DNA of 64,000 nt, taken from assembly GCA_016703265.1 (NCBI GenBank), contig JADJCK010000001.1, positions 62,001 through 126,000 on the forward strand, written 5' to 3'. Under the pieces are notes generated by a model. That model did no database searches. It was not told where the DNA came from and saw nothing but the letters and a program-made list of their open reading frames with translations. The translations under genes were made by a program, and so were the position numbers. This stretch comes from a bacterium (GTDB lineage Bacteria > Krumholzibacteriota > Krumholzibacteriia > LZORAL124-64-63). Shown piece after piece: positions 50,598-59,714 of the stretch (position 1 is its first letter; each line of letters begins with the position of its first letter).

Positions 50598-52151
50598 GTG
50601 CCGGCGATGCCTGCCAACTTCTCCAGCCCGTGGATCCTGTTCCCGATCGCAGCCGCAGCCGGGCTGGCGGGAGCCTGGCTGGTCCGTGCCCGGCAACAGG
50701 TTTCGCGGCGCGAGGCCGTGCCGAACATCCCCGCCGTGCTTCGCCATGAGCTCTGGCAATGGGATGTCCTGGCCGACCGCATGCAGGTCCCGGCCAGCGT
50801 CCTGGCCCTCACGGGGTATACCCGCGAAGAGTTCGGGACGGCGATGGCCGATCTCAGCCGCCATGTCGCCGCCGACGATCGCGAAGCCATCGCCGCGCGC
50901 CTGCGCAGCCTCCTGGCAGGCGATGCGACCGAGTTCACCCTCGAGTTCAAGTTCATCGTGCGTGGCGGCGGGCATGCCTGGCTGGCGGTGCGCGCGGCGA
51001 TCGAGCGCGACGAGCGCGGGGTCGCGACGCGCGTCAGCGGCACGTGGGCCGACGTCACGGCGCGGGTCGCGGCCGAAGAGGAGCGCGACCGCCTGTTCAA
51101 CGTCTCGCTCGACCTGCTGGCCGTGGGCGGGTTCGACGGGTTCCTGCACCAGGTGAACCCGGCCTGGGTGCGCGTCCTGGGTTGGTCGCGCGATGAACTG
51201 ATGAGCCGAGCCGTCGGCGAGTTCATCCACCCCGAGGACCAGGACCTGACGGCTGCCGCCTACCGCGCCCTGGCCGAGGACCGCGTGGTGGCTGACCTCG
51301 GCACCCGCTTCCGCTGCCGTGACGGCACCTACCGGTGGCTGTCCTGGTCGTCGTTCCCGTATCCCGATCGCAGACTCGTGTTTTCCGTGGTGCGTGACAT
51401 CACCGAGCAGAAGGACGCCGAGCGCAGGCTGCTCGACTACCAGGATCGCCTGCGGGCCCTCAGCGCCCAGCTGGCCGTGGTCGAGGAGCGCGAGCGGCGG
51501 CAACTGGCGGTGGCCATCCACGACGGCCTCGCGCAGCAGCTGTTCGCGGCCCGGGCCAAGGTGACGCTCCTGCGCTATCCGGAAAAGCTGCCCGACCAGG
51601 CGAAGATCGTCGACGAGGCGCTCGGGATCCTCGACGACTCGATGCGGGAAGCGCGGAGCCTGTCGTTCGAGCTCTACCCGCCGGTGCTCTACGAGGTGGG
51701 CCTGGAGGCGGCGCTTTCCTGGCTGGCGCGCCAGTGGTCCGAGCGCATGGGCATCAACTGCACGGTCGATGCCAGCGGGGCGGTGGCCGACCCGCTCGAC
51801 CTGAGCGAGGACACGCGCGCCCTGGCCTACCAGAGCGTGCGCGAACTGCTGGCCAACGTCGCCAAGCACGCGACAGCGACCGAGGTCCGCATCGCGCTCG
51901 AGCACGACGCCGATGCCCTGCGCGTTTCGGTGGTCGACAACGGCCGTGGGCTCGCCGACAGCGAGGGCTCGAACCCTGGTGCCCGCGATTCCGGCCTCGG
52001 CTTCGGCCTGTTCAGCATCCGCGAGCGGTTGCGTTCGGTGGGCGGCCGGTTCCGCCTCTACAGCCGGCCGGGCTCCGGCTGCCGCGTCGAGTTGAGCGTC
52101 CCGTTGGCCGGTGGCGTTCCCGGGCCCGACGCGCCCGAAGCGGAGGCCTGA
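50598..52151 (+). CDS. PAS sensor histidine kinase (HisKA_3/NarX-DegS type)
   Basis: 517-aa two-component sensor. One N-terminal membrane helix (WILFPIAAAAGLAGAWLV) is followed by two PAS domains (about residues 45-165 and 172-290). The phosphoacceptor His308 is in ERRQLAVAIHDGLAQQLFAARA, the HisKA_3 dimerisation helix, and the ATPase domain has SVRELLANVAKH (N box) and VVDNGRGL (G1) with GLGFGLFSIRERLRSVGG. Such kinases normally pair with a LuxR-type response regulator; none is adjacent, so the partner is elsewhere. GTG start; the stop overlaps the next gene by one base. Confidence 0.88.
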   Translation: MPAMPANFSSPWILFPIAAAAGLAGAWLVRARQQVSRREAVPNIPAVLRHELWQWDVLADRMQVPASVLALTGYTREEFGTAMADLSRHVAADDREAIAARLRSLLAGDATEFTLEFKFIVRGGGHAWLAVRAAIERDERGVATRVSGTWADVTARVAAEEERDRLFNVSLDLLAVGGFDGFLHQVNPAWVRVLGWSRDELMSRAVGEFIHPEDQDLTAAAYRALAEDRVVADLGTRFRCRDGTYRWLSWSSFPYPDRRLVFSVVRDITEQKDAERRLLDYQDRLRALSAQLAVVEERERRQLAVAIHDGLAQQLFAARAKVTLLRYPEKLPDQAKIVDEALGILDDSMREARSLSFELYPPVLYEVGLEAALSWLARQWSERMGINCTVDASGAVADPLDLSEDTRALAYQSVRELLANVAKHATATEVRIALEHDADALRVSVVDNGRGLADSEGSNPGARDSGLGFGLFSIRERLRSVGGRFRLYSRPGSGCRVELSVPLAGGVPGPDAPEAEA

Positions 52152-53041
52152 TGGGAGAAGTCTTCGCGTTGAGCTGCGCCCTGGTCTGGGCGTTCGCGGT
52201 CGTCTTCTTCCGCCGTTCGGGCGAAACGATGCCGCCGCTGGCGTTGAACCTGTTTCGCGTCGGCATCTCCTCGGCGCTCTTCATGGTCACGCTGCTGGCC
52301 GGCGGCCAGGGGCTGTGGCACCGGGCGCCGCTCGGCGACTACCTGCTGCTGATCGGCAGCGGGATCATCGCCATCGCGTTGAGCGATACGCTCTTCCACG
52401 CCGCTCTGAACCGCGTCGGCGCCGGCATCAACGCCGTGGTGGACACACTCTATTCCCCGCTCACGGCGCTCGGGGCCTTTGCCTTCCTCGGCGAGAGGCT
52501 CGACGGCTGGCAGGTCGCCGGCATGCTGCTGGTGATCTCATCGGTTGTCGTGGCCACGCGCATGGCGCCGCCGGCCGGCACGTCGCGCCGCACGCTGGTC
52601 AGCGGCGTGCTGCTCGGCGTGGCCTCGATGGTGGCGCTGGCGGCCGGCGTGGTGATGGCCAAGCCCGTGCTGGCCGACGCCGACGTGGTGTGGGCGACGT
52701 CGATGCGGCAGCTCGGCGCGCTGGCCGTCCTGGCGCCGGCGGCGCTGTTCCTGCCCGGGCGTCGGGCACGCCTGCGCGCGCTGCGGCCGGGGGCCGGCTG
52801 GAAGTACGCCATCCCCGGCACGATCCTCGGCTCCTATGTGGCACTGATGCTGTGGATCGCCGGCATGAAGTACACGGCCGTGGGCAAGGCGGCCGTGCTC
52901 AACCAGACGAGCACCATCTACACCCTGGTGCTGGCTTCGCTGCTGCTGGGCGAGAAGTTCACGCGCCGGACAGCGCTGGCCGCGGCCCTGGCCCTGGCCG
53001 GGGTGGTGCTCGTGCTGCGCCCATGGGCGGCTTCCCGGTAG
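52151..53041 (+). CDS. EamA/DMT-family transporter
   Basis: 296-aa inner-membrane protein with ten predicted helices in two EamA repeats, the second beginning near residue 150. Typical stretches are FALSCALVWAFAVVFFRRSG, GIIAIALSDTLFHAALNRVGAGINAVVDTLYSPLTALGAFAFLGERL and AVGKAAVLNQTSTIYTLVLASLLLGEKFTRR. Members export amino acids, nucleobases or other metabolites; the substrate cannot be read. The ATG overlaps the kinase stop (TGATG), so the kinase may sense what this protein exports. Confidence 0.82.
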   Translation: MGEVFALSCALVWAFAVVFFRRSGETMPPLALNLFRVGISSALFMVTLLAGGQGLWHRAPLGDYLLLIGSGIIAIALSDTLFHAALNRVGAGINAVVDTLYSPLTALGAFAFLGERLDGWQVAGMLLVISSVVVATRMAPPAGTSRRTLVSGVLLGVASMVALAAGVVMAKPVLADADVVWATSMRQLGALAVLAPAALFLPGRRARLRALRPGAGWKYAIPGTILGSYVALMLWIAGMKYTAVGKAAVLNQTSTIYTLVLASLLLGEKFTRRTALAAALALAGVVLVLRPWAASR

Positions 53042-53084
53042 GTCGCGGCTCTTTTCTGATTCCACAAGCGATCCGCATTTCCCC

Positions 53085-53113
53085 TTGCGAGCCCAGATAA
53101 CAGTTGTTATATA
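53085..53113 (+). promoter_or_regulatory. Promoter of the tetR-RND efflux operon
   Basis: TTGCGA and TATATA are separated by 17 bases, in the 138-base gap before tetR. The palindromes at 53097-53115 cover the -10 and spacer, an arrangement suited to repression by the TetR-type product. Confidence 0.5.
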
Positions 53114-53115
53114 AC
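53097..53115. promoter_or_regulatory. Candidate TetR operator
   Basis: The 14-base palindrome ATAACA-GT-TGTTAT (53097-53110) overlaps a second, 10-base perfect palindrome GTTATATAAC (53106-53115). Both are AT-rich in a GC-rich region and overlap the -10. Confidence 0.5.
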
Positions 53116-53179
53116 GGCCGTACTTTTTGGCTGGAGGCGCCCTGGCGTCGCCGGAACCCGCGAGGATGGGGCCGTTTCC

Positions 53180-53849
53180 GTGGTACGCCGCAACCTTTAC
53201 CACCGCGAAGACGTCGTGGCGGCCGCCGTGTCGGTCGTGCGCGCTGAGGGCTTTGCCCAGTTGAGCGCCCGGCGGGTCGCTGATCGCCTGGGCGCCTCGA
53301 CCGCCCCGGTCTACAGCAACTTCGCGAACATGGAAGAGCTGGCGCAGGCGGTGAAGCTGGCGATCGCCGATCTGGTCGTGGCGGAAACCGAGGTCTGCCG
53401 CAGCGGCGAGCCGTTCCTCGACATGGGCATCGGCGTGCTCGCGTTCGCGCGCAGTCATCCGGAACTGTACGCCGCGGTCTTCATGCCCGGGCACCGGCGA
53501 AGCGGAAGCAGGGCACCACCTGCTGCAGGTGCTGCTCGGGCGCATGTCGGCCGTGGAATCGCTGGCGGCATTGGATCCGGCCGAGCGCCTGATCCTGCTG
53601 CGGAAGATGGCGATCTTCACGCAGGGACTGGCCCTGCACGTGATGGCCGGCCACACCGACGAGGAATCGTGGGACGAGGTGCTGATGCTGCTGAGCGAAG
53701 CCGGCAGGGCCATGGTGACCGACGCCTTCAACCGGCCGCCGCGTTCCGAAGCCGAGATCGCACTGCTGGCCAAGCTGTGCGAGTGCCGCGTGGTGCGACC
53801 GAACGACAGACCGGGACCTGAACTTCCGAAAGAGGCGAGTGATGCGTGA
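53180..53849 (+). CDS. TetR-family repressor, frame broken once
   Basis: About 222-aa TetR-like regulator. The N-terminal HTH is FAQLSARRVADRLGASTAPVYSNFANMEELAQAV (residues about 24-58), typical of TetR. The frame is continuous to about 53488, then the rest (TGEAEAGHHLLQVLLGRMSAVESLAALDPAERLILLRKMAIF) is one base later, running to 53849. The break lies in GCCCGGGCACC, the same 11-base string as in pruA. It precedes tolC by overlap, so it is probably the autoregulated repressor of the efflux operon. Confidence 0.8.
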
Positions 53850-55326
53850 TCGCATGCGCGGGTGCCGTGCCGCGGCGCCGCTGGCGGTGTTACTGGCTGT
53901 GCTGCTTGCCATGGAGACCCGGGCGGCGGCCCAGCCATCGCCCGACGGCGTGGTTGTCGCTGTTCCCGGCGAAGGTTCGGTAATGGACCTCGACGCGTGC
54001 CTGCAGGCCGCCTTGCAGGCCAACGACCTGGTCGTGGCCGAGCGTTGGGGGCGGCGCGAACTGGACGGACAGATGAAGCAGGCGCTGGCGACAGGCCTGC
54101 CCACGCTCGACCTGGTGGGCGACTGGTCGCGCAGCCGCGACCCGAGTTTCGCGCTCGATTCGACCTTCGGCGGCGGCGGCGGTTTCGGTTCCGTGCCGGG
54201 CGCCGATCCCTGGTTCAACGACTGGTTGTCCGGCTTCGGTTCGCTGATCCCGCCGCCGCAGGAGATCGCGGCGCAGTCGTACTGGCGCGCCAACCTGAAC
54301 CTCAACTGGACGCTGAACCCGGTGAAGGTGCTGGGCGCGGTCGGCGCGGCGCGTCTCGGGCTCGACCGCCAGGAACTCGCGGTGCTCGCGGTGGAACAGC
54401 AGGTCGGAGAGCAGGTAGTCGCGGCCTACCAGCAGGTGGTCTCGGCGGCCGACCGCATCGACGCCATGCAGGCGCACCTGGCGAACCAGGACGAGATCCT
54501 CTCGGTGGTGCGCCTGCGCTATTCGCTGGGCCTGGCCACGCAGCTCGACACGCTGCAGGCGGCCGTCGGGCGGGCCAACACGATTCCCGACCTCACGCGC
54601 GCCCAGGCGAACCTGCGCACCGCCGGGGCGCGCCTGAACGCCCTGCTCGGCCGCGAGGCGGGCGCGCCGCTCAAGGTGCTGCCGCAATCCGAACTGGAGG
54701 GCGGCGACATCAACGTGGAGGCCGCGCTGGCCCTGGCACGCGGTCGGCCCGACCTGGCGGCGAACGGCATGATGGTGGACATCCAGCGGCGCGGAAAGCA
54801 GGCCACGAAGGCCGACAACCTGCCTTACCTGACCATCTTCGGTTCGTACGGGTACGTCGGCCGTACCACCGACACCCTGTTCGACGACGGGCACGACACC
54901 TGGCGCGCCGCGGTGGCCCTGAACGTGCCGGTTTTCGACGGCCTGCTCACCCGCGGACTGGTGCGCGAGGCCGATGGCCGCATCCGCCGCAGCGAGGCCG
55001 AGCTTTCGTCGCAGCGGCGCGGCGTCGAGGTCGAGGTGCTCGACGTTCTCGCGCGGCTCGACAGCGCCCGGCAGACACTGGCGGCCGTCACGGTGAACCT
55101 GGAGCGCGCGGGCGAGGCCCGCGAGCAGAGTGTCCTGCAGTTGCAGCTGGGCAAGGCCAGCTATGTCGACGTGCTGGTGGCCGAAGCCAACCGCAGCGAT
55201 GCGCAGGCCGCCGTCATCGACGCCCGCTACGAGGTGCTCGCATTGACCGCCTCGCTGAAGCGCGCCATCGGCCGCAGCCCGGCCGAGCGCCTCGCCGATA
55301 TCCCCGACCTGCTGGTCAAGGAGTAG
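53842..55326 (+). CDS. TolC-family outer-membrane efflux protein
   Basis: 494-aa outer-membrane channel component. A signal peptide covers residues about 1-28 (LAVLLAVLLAMETRAAA). The OEP repeats are visible: MDLDACLQAALQANDLVVAERWGRRE near 45 and VEAALALARGRPDLAANGMMVDIQRRGKQATKADNLPYLTIFGSYGYVG near 300, plus coiled-coil helices (VEQQVGEQVVAAYQQVVSAADRIDAMQAHLANQDEIL). A glycine-rich insertion (FGGGGGFGSV) lies near residue 112. ATG 53842 follows AAAGAGG. It docks with the RND pump encoded next. Confidence 0.88.
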   Translation: MRDRMRGCRAAAPLAVLLAVLLAMETRAAAQPSPDGVVVAVPGEGSVMDLDACLQAALQANDLVVAERWGRRELDGQMKQALATGLPTLDLVGDWSRSRDPSFALDSTFGGGGGFGSVPGADPWFNDWLSGFGSLIPPPQEIAAQSYWRANLNLNWTLNPVKVLGAVGAARLGLDRQELAVLAVEQQVGEQVVAAYQQVVSAADRIDAMQAHLANQDEILSVVRLRYSLGLATQLDTLQAAVGRANTIPDLTRAQANLRTAGARLNALLGREAGAPLKVLPQSELEGGDINVEAALALARGRPDLAANGMMVDIQRRGKQATKADNLPYLTIFGSYGYVGRTTDTLFDDGHDTWRAAVALNVPVFDGLLTRGLVREADGRIRRSEAELSSQRRGVEVEVLDVLARLDSARQTLAAVTVNLERAGEAREQSVLQLQLGKASYVDVLVAEANRSDAQAAVIDARYEVLALTASLKRAIGRSPAERLADIPDLLVKE

Positions 55327-55331
55327 CCGAC

Positions 55332-56486
55332 ATGAATCGTCCGCGGGAAAGGAAGAACACCGTGCGCAACATCCTGGTCGTGGCCGGCCTGCTGGCGGCC
55401 CTCGGCGCCGCCGGGTGCGGCAAGGCGCCGGCCGCGGCGCCGCGCGAAGTGGCTCGCAACGTGCGCGTGCTGGAACTGTCCGCCACTTCGCTGGCCGAAT
55501 ACCACGAGATCTCGGGGCCGGTCGCGCCCGTCCGCGGGGCCGACCTCGCGGCCGAGGAGTCGGGACCGGTCACGGCGATCCGGGCTGCCAAGGGTGCGCC
55601 CGTGAGCGCCGGCCAGGTGCTGGTGGAGCAGGAGCGCACCATCCTGAAGGCGGAGATGGACGCGGCCGCTTCACAGCTGAAGACGCAGGACTTCAACCTC
55701 GACCGCGTGCGCCAGCTGTTCGAGGCCGGCAAGGTCAGCGAGTTCGACCTGTTGAACGCCGAGAGCGCGCAGGCGCAGGTCGCCTCGCTCGCCGACATCA
55801 GCCGCCGGCGCTGGGAACGTGCCGCGATCAAGGCGCCGTTCGCCGGCATCGTCGCCGAGCGCTTCGTGGAGCTCGGCGCCACGGTCACTGCCGGGCAGCC
55901 GGTCGCGCGGGTCATCGATCCCTACCGCCTGAAGCTCTCTGCCTACGTCACGGACACCGACATTGCATGGGTGCGCGTGGGTGATGCCGCCGAGGTGTCG
56001 CTCGGGGAAGCGGGCGAACGGGGCGTGGGCGAGGTGACCTGGGTTGGCGCCGAGGCCGACCTGCGCACGGGCAAGTTCCCGGTCGAGATCGAGATCCCCA
56101 ATCCCGACCTGGCCCTGCACAGCGGTGTGATCGGCCGGGCCCGGTTGCCGAGGCACACCGTGGCCGACGTGGTCGTGGTGCCGCGTGACGCTGTTCTGGC
56201 AAGCGACGCCGGGCCGCGGGTGTTCGTGGTCGACGGCGACCGCGCCACCCTGCGCGAGGTGACCCTGGGCGAGGACCAGGGCCTGCTGGTGGTCGTGCGG
56301 GAGGGCCTGCGTGCCGGCGAGAAGCTGGTCGTGCGCGGGCAGCGTGAGCTGTCCGAAGGCAGCCTGGTGGCGATCACCGAGACGGCCACCGCCCCCGACG
56401 GCACCGTGCCGGGCGACCCGGCGGCAGTCCGCTCGCAGGGCGCTGCCACGCGGGTCGGGGAGCCGACAGCGGAGGCGGCCCGATGA
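55332..56486 (+). CDS. RND efflux periplasmic adaptor lipoprotein (MFP)
   Basis: 384-aa membrane-fusion protein. The N-terminus ends in the lipobox LLAALGAAGC, so it is anchored to the inner membrane. The barrel-sandwich (VAPVRGADLAAEESGPVTAIRAAKGAPVSAGQVLVEQE), helical hairpin (AEMDAAASQLKTQDFNLDRVRQLFEAGKVSEFDLLNAESAQAQV) and beta-barrel (IKAPFAGIVAERFVELGATVTAGQPVARVID) domains are in order. ATG 55332 has AAGGAG upstream; the stop overlaps the pump gene by four bases. Confidence 0.9.
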   Translation: MNRPRERKNTVRNILVVAGLLAALGAAGCGKAPAAAPREVARNVRVLELSATSLAEYHEISGPVAPVRGADLAAEESGPVTAIRAAKGAPVSAGQVLVEQERTILKAEMDAAASQLKTQDFNLDRVRQLFEAGKVSEFDLLNAESAQAQVASLADISRRRWERAAIKAPFAGIVAERFVELGATVTAGQPVARVIDPYRLKLSAYVTDTDIAWVRVGDAAEVSLGEAGERGVGEVTWVGAEADLRTGKFPVEIEIPNPDLALHSGVIGRARLPRHTVADVVVVPRDAVLASDAGPRVFVVDGDRATLREVTLGEDQGLLVVVREGLRAGEKLVVRGQRELSEGSLVAITETATAPDGTVPGDPAAVRSQGAATRVGEPTAEAAR

Positions 56487-59400
56487 AACTCACGGAAGGC
56501 GCCATCAGGCGCTACCCGATGATCTTCGCCTTCATGGCGCTGGCGACGATCCTCGGCCTGAAATCGTACCTCGAGCTGCCGCGCGAATCGTCGCCGGACG
56601 TGAAGATCCCGTTCGTGATGGTCTCCGCGCCGTACGCGGGCACGAGTCCCGCGGACATGGAGAACCTCGTCACGCGGAAGCTCGAGCAGCGCCTCAAGGG
56701 TGTCGAGGACCTCAAGGAGATGAGCAGCTCCTCGTCCTACGGCATGTCGGTCATCACGCTCGAGTTCGACTCGCGCGTGGACATGAGCGATGCGCTGCAG
56801 TCGGTGCGCGACCGCGTGGAGCTGGCGAAACCGGAGCTGCCGGAGGACCCGCGGGACGACCTGGTCGTGCAGGAGATCAGCAGCTCCGATGCCTTCCCCG
56901 TGATGCAGGTGAACCTGTACGGCGACATCGACCTGGAACAGCTGAAGCGCACCGGCGAGGACCTGCAGGAGGCGCTGGAGCAGATCCGCGGCGTCCTGGG
57001 CGTCGACCTGGTCGGCGGCATCGAGAACGAGGTGCAGGTCGACGTCGACCCCGAGAAGCTGGCGTATTTCGACCTCGGCCTGGTCGACGTGCAGGATGCC
57101 ATCGCCCTGCAGAACCTGACCATTCCCGGCGGCAAGCTGAGCCTGGGGCAGTACGACTACCAGGTGCGCGTGCGCGGCGAGATCGAGGATGTGGACGAAC
57201 TTCTGGGTTTCGTGCTGAACCCGGGTATCACGCCACCGGTCCACTTGGGCGACGTGGCGACCGTGAAGCTCGGCATCCGCGACCGCGAGACGATCAGCCG
57301 GGTGAACGGGCGCGACGCCGTGACCCTGGTCGTCAAGAAGCGGAGCGGCGAGAACCTCATCGCCATCGCGCGCGACGTCAACGAGACCATCGAGCGGATG
57401 AAGCCGGCGTTCCCGGCCGGCATGACCGTGAACATCGTGGCCGACCAGTCGATCCAGATCAAGCGCATGGTGAAGGAGCTGGAAGACAACATCATCAGCG
57501 GCCTGATCCTGGTCGTGGTGGTGCTGCTGGCGTTCTTCGGCGTGCGGAACTCGTTCATCGTGGCGGTCGCGATCCCGTTCTCGATGCTGATCACGTTCAT
57601 CGTGCTGGCCCTGCTGGGCATCACGCTGAACATGGTCGTGCTGTTCAGTCTGATCCTGGCGCTCGGCATGCTGGTCGACAACTCGATCGTGATCGTGGAC
57701 AACGTCTATCGCCACCGCGGCGAGGGCAGGGACGCCGACACCGCCGCGGCATTGGGCGCCAACCAGGTCGCCGGCGCCGTGACGTCCTCGACGCTGACGA
57801 CGGTGGTGGCGTTCGCGCCCCTCATCTTCTGGCCCGGCATCATGGGCGAGTTCATGAAGTACCTGCCCATCACGGTGATCATCACGCTGCTGGCGTCGCT
57901 GCTGGTGGCTATGGTCTTCAATCCCGTGCTCTGCGCGCGATTCCTGCGGCCGCCGCGGCTCTCCGGCGACAAGCCCCGTATCGGCGACAAGCTGCTCGAT
58001 TTCGGCATGCGGACCTACAGCCCCGTGCTGGAGTGGGGCCTGAAGCACCCCTGGCGGCTGATGACGGGCATGAACGTGCTGCTCGTGGTGATGATCGCCC
58101 TGTTCGGCGCCTTCAATGCCGGGGTGGAGCTGTTCCCGGACGTCGAGCCCCAGTTCGCCACGGTCAAGATCGATGCGCCCAGCGGCACGCGGATCGAGGT
58201 GACGGACAACCTGGCGAAGATGATCGAGAAGGAAGTGGCGGCGGTGCCAGACCTCAAGGCCTACGCCACCTCGGTGGGCACGCCCATCGACGCGAGTTCC
58301 GGCGGCGCCGGCCTGCCATCGCACCAGGGCGGCATCACGATGGAGTTCGTCGACCAGGCCGAGCGGACGCACTCGTCGCGGCAGTCGATCGAGGACCTGC
58401 GGGCGAAGCTGGCCGGGGTCACCGGCGCGCGCATCACCGTCGACAAGATGGAGGAAGGGCCTCCCACCGGGAAGCCCGTGAACATCGAGATCTCCGGTGA
58501 CAACTTCGACGAGCTCGGCCACCTGGCTGCCGGCGTCAAGGACCGCATCCGCGGTGTGGTCGGCCTGGTCGACATCGCCGACAACTACGATCACTCGCTG
58601 CCGGAACTGAGGGTGGTGCCGGATGTGGACAAGGCCGGGCGCGACGGCTTGCGGACCACCGACATCGCCGGGACCGTGCGCACGGCCCTGCACGGCAGCG
58701 AGACGGCGAAGTACCGCGTGGGCGAGGACGAGTATGACGTCATCGTCCGTTACCAGCAGCCGTTCCGAGGCAAGGTCGAGGATCTGGAGAACGCCACGGT
58801 GTTCCACGAGGGATTCAACATCCCTCTCGACGCCTTCGCGCGCACGGAATTCGGCACCGGTCTGGCGGCCGTGCACCGGCTCGATACGCGGCGCACCGTC
58901 ACGGTGACCGCCGAAGTGGCCGCCGGCTACAATGCCAACGCCCTGCTGGCGGAAGTGCGCGGCCTGCTGGCCGACTACGCGATGCCGGCCGGCTATACGA
59001 TGGACTTCACCGGCGAGAGCCAGGACCAGGAGGAAGCGTCGGCCTTCCTCAGCGATGCCTTCCTGGTCGCGGTCCTGCTGATCTTCGTGGTGCTGATCAG
59101 CCAGTTCGGCTCGGTGACGGTGCCGGGCGTGATTCTTTCGAGCGTGATCCTGTCGCTGATCGGCGTGCTGGCCGGCCTGATGGCCACGCAGACGCCGTTC
59201 GGCATCATCATGACGGGCGTGGGCGTGATCTCGCTGGCCGGCGTGGTCGTCAACAACGCCATCGTCCTGCTCGACTACATCATCCAGTTGCGGGCCGGCG
59301 GCATGGAGAAGATGGAGGCGATCCGGCTGGCCGGCCAGACGCGGTTCCGCCCCGTCATCCTCACGGCAGTGACCACCGTGCTGGGCCTGATCCCGCTGAC

Positions 59401-59623
59401 GACCGGCATGGCCGTCGATTTCTCGGCGTTGGTGCAAGGGAAGATGGACCGGGTTCTGGTGATCGGCGGCGAGTCGAGCCAGTGGTGGGGTCCGATGGGC
59501 GTGGCCGTCATCTGGGGCCTGACCGTGGCCACGTTCCTGACCCTGGTCGTCGTGCCGGTGATGTACTCGACGCTGGAGCCGATCAAGGCGGCGCTGGGTC
59601 GCCCGTTCCGGCGCGGGAACTGA
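56483..59623 (+). CDS. RND-family efflux transporter (AcrB/MexF-like)
   Basis: 1046-aa inner-membrane antiporter with 12 helices. The first helix follows EGAIRRYPMIFAFMALATI; the proton-relay Asp pair is in LFSLILALGMLVDNSIVIVDNVYRHR (helix 4); the second half mirrors it with GVVVNNAIVLLDYIIQLRAGG. Two large periplasmic loops (about residues 35-335 and 560-870) form the porter domain, for example LGVDLVGGIENEVQVDVD. The substrate is unknown; hydrophobic compounds and heavy-metal branches can be distinguished only by phylogeny. With TetR, TolC and the MFP it makes a complete tripartite pump. Confidence 0.92.
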   Translation: MKLTEGAIRRYPMIFAFMALATILGLKSYLELPRESSPDVKIPFVMVSAPYAGTSPADMENLVTRKLEQRLKGVEDLKEMSSSSSYGMSVITLEFDSRVDMSDALQSVRDRVELAKPELPEDPRDDLVVQEISSSDAFPVMQVNLYGDIDLEQLKRTGEDLQEALEQIRGVLGVDLVGGIENEVQVDVDPEKLAYFDLGLVDVQDAIALQNLTIPGGKLSLGQYDYQVRVRGEIEDVDELLGFVLNPGITPPVHLGDVATVKLGIRDRETISRVNGRDAVTLVVKKRSGENLIAIARDVNETIERMKPAFPAGMTVNIVADQSIQIKRMVKELEDNIISGLILVVVVLLAFFGVRNSFIVAVAIPFSMLITFIVLALLGITLNMVVLFSLILALGMLVDNSIVIVDNVYRHRGEGRDADTAAALGANQVAGAVTSSTLTTVVAFAPLIFWPGIMGEFMKYLPITVIITLLASLLVAMVFNPVLCARFLRPPRLSGDKPRIGDKLLDFGMRTYSPVLEWGLKHPWRLMTGMNVLLVVMIALFGAFNAGVELFPDVEPQFATVKIDAPSGTRIEVTDNLAKMIEKEVAAVPDLKAYATSVGTPIDASSGGAGLPSHQGGITMEFVDQAERTHSSRQSIEDLRAKLAGVTGARITVDKMEEGPPTGKPVNIEISGDNFDELGHLAAGVKDRIRGVVGLVDIADNYDHSLPELRVVPDVDKAGRDGLRTTDIAGTVRTALHGSETAKYRVGEDEYDVIVRYQQPFRGKVEDLENATVFHEGFNIPLDAFARTEFGTGLAAVHRLDTRRTVTVTAEVAAGYNANALLAEVRGLLADYAMPAGYTMDFTGESQDQEEASAFLSDAFLVAVLLIFVVLISQFGSVTVPGVILSSVILSLIGVLAGLMATQTPFGIIMTGVGVISLAGVVVNNAIVLLDYIIQLRAGGMEKMEAIRLAGQTRFRPVILTAVTTVLGLIPLTTGMAVDFSALVQGKMDRVLVIGGESSQWWGPMGVAVIWGLTVATFLTLVVVPVMYSTLEPIKAALGRPFRRGN

Positions 59624-59653
59624 CGGGCGACAGCCCGGCGACCGTTCATGCGA

Positions 59654-59687
59654 AAGAGCCGCCGGGGCGATGTCCCCGGCGGCTCTT
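59654..59687. terminator. Large bidirectional terminator hairpin
   Basis: A perfect 14-base stem AAGAGCCGCCGGGG / CCCCGGCGGCTCTT with a six-base loop sits between the RND gene (+) and the octaheme cytochrome gene (-), which converge here. Short T-rich ends are present on both strands. Confidence 0.8.
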
Positions 59688-59714
59688 CTGCTGACGCGGC
59701 CTGTCGCGGGAGGA

